Assembly: GCA_036388295.1 (NCBI GenBank)
Contig: DASVSC010000169.1
Span: 1-64,000 of the forward strand
Length of the DNA stretch: 64,000 nt
Direction of reading: 5' to 3'
Source: RYN-431 sp036388295
GTDB taxonomy: Bacteria > Planctomycetota > Phycisphaerae > Tepidisphaerales > Tepidisphaeraceae
Shown here: in pieces, positions 59,655-64,000 of the stretch
How the letters are laid out: every line of letters starts with the position of its first letter
How positions within the stretch are numbered: the stretch's first letter is position 1
The notes under the pieces: generated by a model
Databases searched by the model: none
Told to the model about the DNA's origin: nothing
What the model saw: the letters and a program-made list of their open reading frames with translations, nothing else
Made by a program: the position numbers and the translations under genes

Positions 59655-62036
59655 ATGACACGACTTGCCCGCCTGCCGCTCCTTGCGACCCTGATTTCCT
59701 CTGCCGCGCTGGCCGCGCCGTCGCCCGAACAGGCGGAATTGGCCGAGCGCCTGCTGCAGACCTGCCAGCGAATGGTCGCGTCGCCGACGGGCGCGCCCGT
59801 GGCGGGCGTGCTGGCGGACGTGGCGGAGCGCTTGTTCGAAAACGACACACGCCTGCTGCGCACGGCCATCGACTTGCGCCTGGCGCTCGGCCACCGTGAA
59901 AAGGCGGTCGCGCTCCTGACGGCGTACCGCCGGCTCGATCCGGGTGATCAGCTGGCGCAGGTGCAGTCGATCGACTTGCAGCAGCGCGGCCTGGAGAGCG
60001 TCGACGCGCGGGCCGACTATCTGGCGCGCGTGGCCGCCAGCGAGCGCGTGCCGTCGGAAGTGCGGTCCCACGCGGCGGTGCTGCGGGCGGGGGTTGAACT
60101 CGAACGCGGGCGCGACAAGGACGCGGCCGCCGCCGTCGCGCAGGCGCTGGGGCTGAATCCGCTGAATCCCCGGGCCCTGCGGATGCGTGCCGACGCCGTT
60201 GCCGAAAGCGGCACGGCAGGCGAGCGGGCGGAGGCGCTGATTAACCTGCTGCGCGCCGACCCGCTGCAGTTCGCCACCGCGTCTCGGCTGGGCGAAGAAC
60301 TGCTTCGCGCCGGGCTGACTGACTCGGCCGCCGAGTGGTACCGCAAGTTCTTCGACGCCCTGACGGCCAGCGGCTACGGCCCGGGCACGGACGACTCGCT
60401 CAACGCCGCCCACGCGCTGGTGCTGGCCGGCCGCGAGCGTGAGGCGAAGGACATCGCCAATGCCGCCCTCCGGGACGACGCGGGCGACATCCGTCTGCAC
60501 ACGCTCGGTTTGCTGCTGGACCAGGCCGCCAAAGACGAAGCCGGCTTCAAGTCCGCGTTGGCCGAGGCGCGCACGCAGGCGCTGCGGAACCTGATGGGCC
60601 TGCACGGGAAGATCGACCCGAAGGCCCCGCCGATGGACACGGCCACCGTCGTCACCCTGCCCGACGTCAAAGCCGACGCCGCCGCGGTAAAGGCCGGCAC
60701 CGACCCGAAACTGGCCGACGCGTACGTGCAGGCCCTGGGCGATCTGGCTTGGCTGGACGTTTACTTCGGCGGCCGCGCGCCCGATGTCACGGTGACCGAA
60801 GCCATCCACACCCTGGCTGGCGCTGACAGCGCGCTCGCCCACCGTTTGGCCGGTTTCGCGGCGCTGGCCGCCGACCGGGTGGATGAGGCGGACGTCGCCT
60901 TCGCCCCGGTCGCGGCGCAAGACCCGCTGTCGCGCCTCGGGTTGCTGGCGATGCGTCTGAAGAAAGGCCAGGACAAGGCCGCGATCATGACCGAGGCGGG
61001 CAAGCTGTTGGAAGAGCTGCCGACCGACGTCTGGCCGCTGACGATCCGCCAGACGCTGCGCGAGGCCGGTACGCTGAAGTTTCGCGCCGCCGGCGCGGAC
61101 GCCGTGGCGGCGGCGTACGCGAAGGTGCCCAAAGATTTGCTTTCATTCGCCGCCGACGGCCGGGCGTTTTACCTGATCGACGTCGACCCGCTCGGCGGCG
61201 GCGTGGAGATCGGCCAGCCGATTCTGATGCGCGTGACTTTGCAGAACCTGAGCGACCGCCCGCTCGTGGTCGGCCCCGGCGGGGCGGTTTCGCAGCAGGT
61301 GTCGCTCGACGCGACGGTGCGCGGCGTGAGCGAGCAGGCGTTCCCCGCCGCCGCGATCGCGAAGCTGACGGGCCTGCTGGTCGTGCCGCCGCGTCGGTCG
61401 GTCAGCACCGTCGTCCGGCTCGATAGTTCCGAACTCGGCCATTTCCTGGCGTCGGTGCCGCAGGCGGGGGCGTCGGTGTTCGTCTCGGCCGTGTCCAATC
61501 CGGTGGCGAAGGAAAACGTGATCCTGCCCGGCGCTGGCGGGTTCCGCACGCAGGCGCGCGGCGTGATCGACCGCCCGCAGATCCCGTTCACCCGGCCCGA
61601 AGTGCGCGACGCGCTGGCCAAGCAGTTGCAGGACCCCAGCGCCTTACGGCGTTTGCGGGCGGTGTCGGCCGTCGGGGCGTGCGCGACCTGGCTGAGCGCG
61701 GCCCAGAACGAAGAGGCCAAGCCGCTGATCGCCCAGGCTACAGACATGCTCACGCGGGCGGCGGACCAGGACGCCTCGTCCACCGTCCGGGCGGCGGCGC
61801 GGCAGGAACTGCTGTCGCTGGCCCCCGAGGCCGAAGAGGCGGCGAAGCTGGCGGCAATGATCGGCTCGCCCGACTTGGAATCCCGCGTGCTCGGCTGCCT
61901 GCTGAGCGTCAGCCGTCCCAAGGCCGAACGGGCGACGGTGCTGAAAGCGTTGTCAACCGACGCGGACGAAAGCGTGCGGAAGCTGGCGCTGGCGGTCATC
62001 GAACTGCCCGACGCGCCGGCCGCAACACAACCGTAA
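59655..62036 (+). CDS. Secreted TPR/HEAT-rich protein of unknown function
   Basis: 793 residues from ATG 59655. A signal peptide (MTRLARLPLLATLISSAALA) is followed by an almost wholly helical, Ala/Leu-rich body with TPR-like units (EKAVALLTAYRRLDPGDQLAQ, AAAVAQALGLNPLNPRAL, EALINLLRADPLQFATA). A beta-rich part near 510-640 reads like an Ig-type fold (GQPILMRVTLQNLSDRPLVV). The C-terminal 130 residues are HEAT-like helices. It ends in PAATQP. It probably scaffolds protein contacts in the periplasm; its partner is unknown. The gap before it holds the tRNA gene on the other strand. Confidence 0.8.
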   Translation: MTRLARLPLLATLISSAALAAPSPEQAELAERLLQTCQRMVASPTGAPVAGVLADVAERLFENDTRLLRTAIDLRLALGHREKAVALLTAYRRLDPGDQLAQVQSIDLQQRGLESVDARADYLARVAASERVPSEVRSHAAVLRAGVELERGRDKDAAAAVAQALGLNPLNPRALRMRADAVAESGTAGERAEALINLLRADPLQFATASRLGEELLRAGLTDSAAEWYRKFFDALTASGYGPGTDDSLNAAHALVLAGREREAKDIANAALRDDAGDIRLHTLGLLLDQAAKDEAGFKSALAEARTQALRNLMGLHGKIDPKAPPMDTATVVTLPDVKADAAAVKAGTDPKLADAYVQALGDLAWLDVYFGGRAPDVTVTEAIHTLAGADSALAHRLAGFAALAADRVDEADVAFAPVAAQDPLSRLGLLAMRLKKGQDKAAIMTEAGKLLEELPTDVWPLTIRQTLREAGTLKFRAAGADAVAAAYAKVPKDLLSFAADGRAFYLIDVDPLGGGVEIGQPILMRVTLQNLSDRPLVVGPGGAVSQQVSLDATVRGVSEQAFPAAAIAKLTGLLVVPPRRSVSTVVRLDSSELGHFLASVPQAGASVFVSAVSNPVAKENVILPGAGGFRTQARGVIDRPQIPFTRPEVRDALAKQLQDPSALRRLRAVSAVGACATWLSAAQNEEAKPLIAQATDMLTRAADQDASSTVRAAARQELLSLAPEAEEAAKLAAMIGSPDLESRVLGCLLSVSRPKAERATVLKALSTDADESVRKLALAVIELPDAPAATQP

Positions 62037-62063
62037 TCGCTGTAGTCGAAGCCGGCACTTACG

Positions 62064-62090
62064 CCCTCTCCCGGCACGGCGGGACAGGGG
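62064..62090. repeat. Degenerate CCCTCTCCCGG palindrome
   Basis: CCCTCTCCCGG CACGG CGGGACAGGGG is a decayed copy of the palindrome at 48468-48493, located 27 bases after the TPR gene stop and ahead of the FKBP gene. Confidence 0.65.
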
Positions 62091-62206
62091 ACAACGCGAT
62101 CCCGACGCCGCTCGTCCGAAAACCGGAAAATCTCCGCCTTGGGTGGTGGATCATCCGCGGCCGGGCGGCTAACGTTCTGGTTCAATTAGAAAGGACCGAT
62201 CGAGAG

Positions 62207-62935
62207 ATGAAAACGACCCCGCTTCGCGTCGCCGTGCTGGCCTTGGGCCTCACCGCGTCGGCCTTCGCGCAAGAGCCGGCTACGCAACCCGCTAACCCGG
62301 CCTCCACCCAACCCGCCATGAACCAATACCAGACCGCCAGCTACGGCATCGGCTACGACCTCGGCCGGAACATCAAGGACAGCAAAGTCGCCCTCGACCC
62401 CGAGCTGATCGCCCAGGGCCTGCGCGACTGCCTGGCCGGCACCGACTCGAAGGTGACGCCCGAGGCCTTCCAGACCGCGATGGCCAAGGTGCAGGACGAG
62501 ATGCGCACCAATGCCAACGCCGCCAATGCCAAGGCCGGCGAAGCCGCCGCGAAGGAAGGGGACGCCTACCGCGCCGAGAACGGCAAAAAGCCCGGCGTGA
62601 AGACCACCTCCAGCGGCCTGCAGATCGAAACGGTCAAGGAAGGCACCGGCGAAAGCCCCAAGGCCACCGACACCGTCAAGGTGCACTACACCGGCAAGCT
62701 GATTGACGGCACGACCTTCGACAGCAGCGTCGACCGCGGCCAGCCGATCAGCTTCCCGCTCAACGGCGTCATCGCGGGCTGGACCGAAGGCCTGCAGCTG
62801 ATGAAAGTCGGCGGCAAGAGCCGGCTGGTCATCCCGTCGAACCTCGCCTACGGCCCCAACGGCAGCCCGCCCACGATCCCGCCGAGCGCCACGCTGGTGT
62901 TCGACGTGGAACTGATTGAGATCGCCAAGAAGTAA
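62207..62935 (+). CDS. Secreted FKBP-type peptidyl-prolyl isomerase
   Basis: 242 residues from ATG 62207. A signal peptide (MKTTPLRVAVLALGLTASAFA) leads to an EPATQPANPASTQP linker, then an FKBP_N helical dimerisation domain (about 40-125: ASYGIGYDLGRNIKDSK). The C-terminal FKBP domain (about 145-240) has DTVKVHYTGKLIDGTTFDSS, VIAGWTEGLQLMKVGGKSRL and PSNLAYGPNG, all core active-site blocks. This is the FkpA/Mip layout, a periplasmic folding helper for outer-membrane and secreted proteins. Confidence 0.95.
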   Translation: MKTTPLRVAVLALGLTASAFAQEPATQPANPASTQPAMNQYQTASYGIGYDLGRNIKDSKVALDPELIAQGLRDCLAGTDSKVTPEAFQTAMAKVQDEMRTNANAANAKAGEAAAKEGDAYRAENGKKPGVKTTSSGLQIETVKEGTGESPKATDTVKVHYTGKLIDGTTFDSSVDRGQPISFPLNGVIAGWTEGLQLMKVGGKSRLVIPSNLAYGPNGSPPTIPPSATLVFDVELIEIAKK

Positions 62936-62994
62936 GCGACCTTAAGGCTTTGACGCCGTGGCTGACGCCGCGGCGTTGAAGTGCGACCGCAAAA

Positions 62995-63032
62995 GCGAAC
63001 GCCCCGTCGATGAAAGTCGACGGGGCGTTCGC
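62995..63032. terminator. Bidirectional terminator hairpin with perfect 16-bp stem
   Basis: Arms 62995-63010 and 63017-63032 pair perfectly around a 6-base loop, between convergent genes. On the minus strand the stem is followed by TTTT, so it should end the Cys-rich protein's transcript. On the plus strand there is no T-run. Confidence 0.85.
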
Positions 63033-63057
63033 GTTGGTCAGACGATTCGTCGCTCGC

Positions 63058-63246
63058 TTACTTGCAGCAACCGCCGCAGCAGCTGGCGCAGTCGGCGCAC
63101 GAGCAGCCGTTCTGGCAGCAGGGCTTGTCACAGCAGGCGGCCTTCGCACAGCAGGACCCGCTGGCGGCGGGACCGGCGGTGACGGCGGACGGGGAAGCGG
63201 CGAACAGGGCCGTCGAGGCGGCCAAGGCGGACAGGAACTTCAACAT
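63058..63246 (-). CDS. Tiny secreted Cys-rich protein, possible metal binder
   Basis: 62 residues with a signal peptide (MLKFLSALAASTALFAASPS). The predicted mature part has 13 Cys in fewer than 40 residues, arranged as CC and CxC pairs (CCAKAACCDKPCCQNGCSC). GGAG lies 9 bases before the ATG, and a strong terminator follows the stop. The pattern recalls metallothioneins but with secretion; no known family is claimed. The upstream gene also encodes a Cys/His-bearing secreted protein. Confidence 0.8.
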   Translation of the reverse strand: MLKFLSALAASTALFAASPSAVTAGPAASGSCCAKAACCDKPCCQNGCSCADCASCCGGCCK

Positions 63247-63354
63247 AACTCATCTCCAGAGCCCGGCACCTGGCGATTCGGCCAGTGCAGGGCAAACAGT
63301 ATTGAATTGGAACAAAGAGAAAACGGAATCGACCTTCAGCGGCGGCCGGGGGCT

Positions 63355-63759
63355 TCACCAAAGCAGCGAGGTGTGCAACGCCAGTAGCGTGCGGACGGGC
63401 GGGGAGGGGTCGGCCGTCTCGGATCGGCGGGCGTAAATCGGTTCAATCGCGGGCGTCGGCAGCGGCGTCAGCCAGGCGGGCAGCAGGGCAAAATCGACGG
63501 CCGTCATCGGCACGACCGCCGGCTGCGGGAGCGTGCTGCTTTCGCGGAGCTGCAGAACGGGGCACCCGTCACGGTGCTGCCGGGGGCAGTGCGACGCGTC
63601 CGGCTCGGCCTTGGCGTCGCCCGTTTCGACGGCACAACACGAAGCACTCACCGGCGCGGCGGACGCGGCTTGCGCGGGCGGCAGGCAGCAGCACCAGATC
63701 GCCGTCCATGCCATAAGCAGGGCGGTCAGAAGGCTGATGGGTCGCGTGGCCGACGGCAT
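63355..63759 (-). CDS. Small secreted protein with CC and Cys/His motifs, function unknown
   Basis: 134 residues from ATG 63759. A hydrophobic leader (LLTALLMAWTAIWCCCLPPAQA) is followed by ASCCAVETG and HCPRQHRDGCPVL, which could bind a soft metal. The C-terminal half is Pro-rich without a recognised domain. Small proteins of this kind often sit beside heavy-metal efflux genes in planctomycetes, but none is visible here. It has a good promoter and precedes the Cys-rich mini-protein by 108 bases. Confidence 0.7.
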   Translation of the reverse strand: MPSATRPISLLTALLMAWTAIWCCCLPPAQAASAAPVSASCCAVETGDAKAEPDASHCPRQHRDGCPVLQLRESSTLPQPAVVPMTAVDFALLPAWLTPLPTPAIEPIYARRSETADPSPPVRTLLALHTSLLW

Positions 63760-63768
63760 GACTGATTG

Positions 63769-63798
63769 AATATACGAAAAAATCGCCAGTCGGTACAA
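63769..63798 (-). promoter_or_regulatory. Promoter for the secreted CC-motif protein
   Basis: On the minus strand TTGTAC (63798-63793), an 18-base spacer and TATATT (63774-63769, 5 of 6 match) precede the ATG at 63759 by 9 bases, implying a leader of only a few bases. Confidence 0.5.
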
Positions 63799-64000
63799 GA
63801 ATTACGCGAAGTCGGCTAACTGCACGGGCCGAATCAACATTTTGTGGCCGACAGTCCGTAAGCGGGGCGGTACAACGAACAGGAACGCCATCGCGTGCGG
63901 GGGCCGCGAGCGCCGCGGCGTCGACAAGTGTTCCGGGCAAAAAAGAAACGGCCTTGATTACGAGACGGTGGCACACGGAGACGAGGACCAGACGTGAATT
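63799..64000. other. Window-end region with no assigned gene
   Basis: No protein domain is recognised in either strand. A GAGGA followed by GTG at 63994 could be the start of a plus-strand gene cut by the window edge, but too little is visible. Confidence 0.3.

Noticed and set aside
1..64000. CRISPR array, prophage or insertion sequence
   Set aside because: No evenly spaced direct repeats, no transposase or integrase, and no phage structural genes were found.

Overview
The window looks like a chromosome segment from a high-GC planctomycete, most likely of the class Phycisphaerae (Tepidisphaera/Humisphaera-like). This is an inference from several traits. TQPA/TRPA tetrapeptide linkers recur in secreted proteins, one exported-type protein has an 'LENRRLF' N-terminus, GTG/TTG starts are common, and the intergenic regions are crowded with long hairpin repeats. 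No rRNA, CRISPR array, transposase or integrase was found.

Layout. 1-6.4 kb: a sugar-uptake and glycoside-degradation locus (C-terminus of a likely solute-binding protein, two ABC permeases, Gfo/Idh/MocA oxidoreductase, cytoplasmic GH78 alpha-L-rhamnosidase, secreted SGNH esterase). 6.5-8.3 kb: a DsbD-like thiol reductase. 8.75-20.8 kb: a tight co-directional exopolysaccharide operon (Wzz/BY-kinase, WbaP-like initiating transferase, Wzx flippase, five glycosyltransferases, Wzy-like polymerase); it is followed on the other strand by a small membrane protein and a secreted clan-A glycoside hydrolase. 22.7-28.6 kb, minus strand: pyrR-pyrB-pyrC, a nucleotide-sugar dehydrogenase and the msrPQ methionine sulfoxide reductase pair. 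28.7-38 kb: orphan nuoA, a GT39-like membrane protein, a PqiA-like protein, ilvN, an RTX-like protein, a sorbosone-dehydrogenase-like protein and a B12-fold protein. 38.1-52.9 kb: a toxin/antitoxin-like pair, proB, an FHA-rhomboid fusion, a short UvrC, an M28 peptidase, an Sfp-type PPTase, NDH-2, an HI0933-type flavoprotein, an RlmI-like methyltransferase and a CPA2 antiporter. 53-59.2 kb: a visibly less GC-rich accessory stretch with an Ig-like fragment, a very large membrane patatin and a cupin-like protein, ending at tRNA-Leu(GAG). 59.6-64 kb: a TPR protein, an FKBP isomerase and two Cys-rich small secreted proteins.

The most unusual feature is a set of long inverted repeats. At least five sequence families have 26-33 bp arms; several arms are built from three tandem 8-11 nt units, and other shorter palindromes are scattered among them. 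They sit between genes, inside operons, at the 3' ends of two proteins (PyrB and the M28 peptidase take their last codons and stop from a repeat), and in one case in frame inside an enzyme. A second pattern is a set of -10-like hexamers ending 6 nt before the ATG of four genes, which suggests leaderless transcripts.
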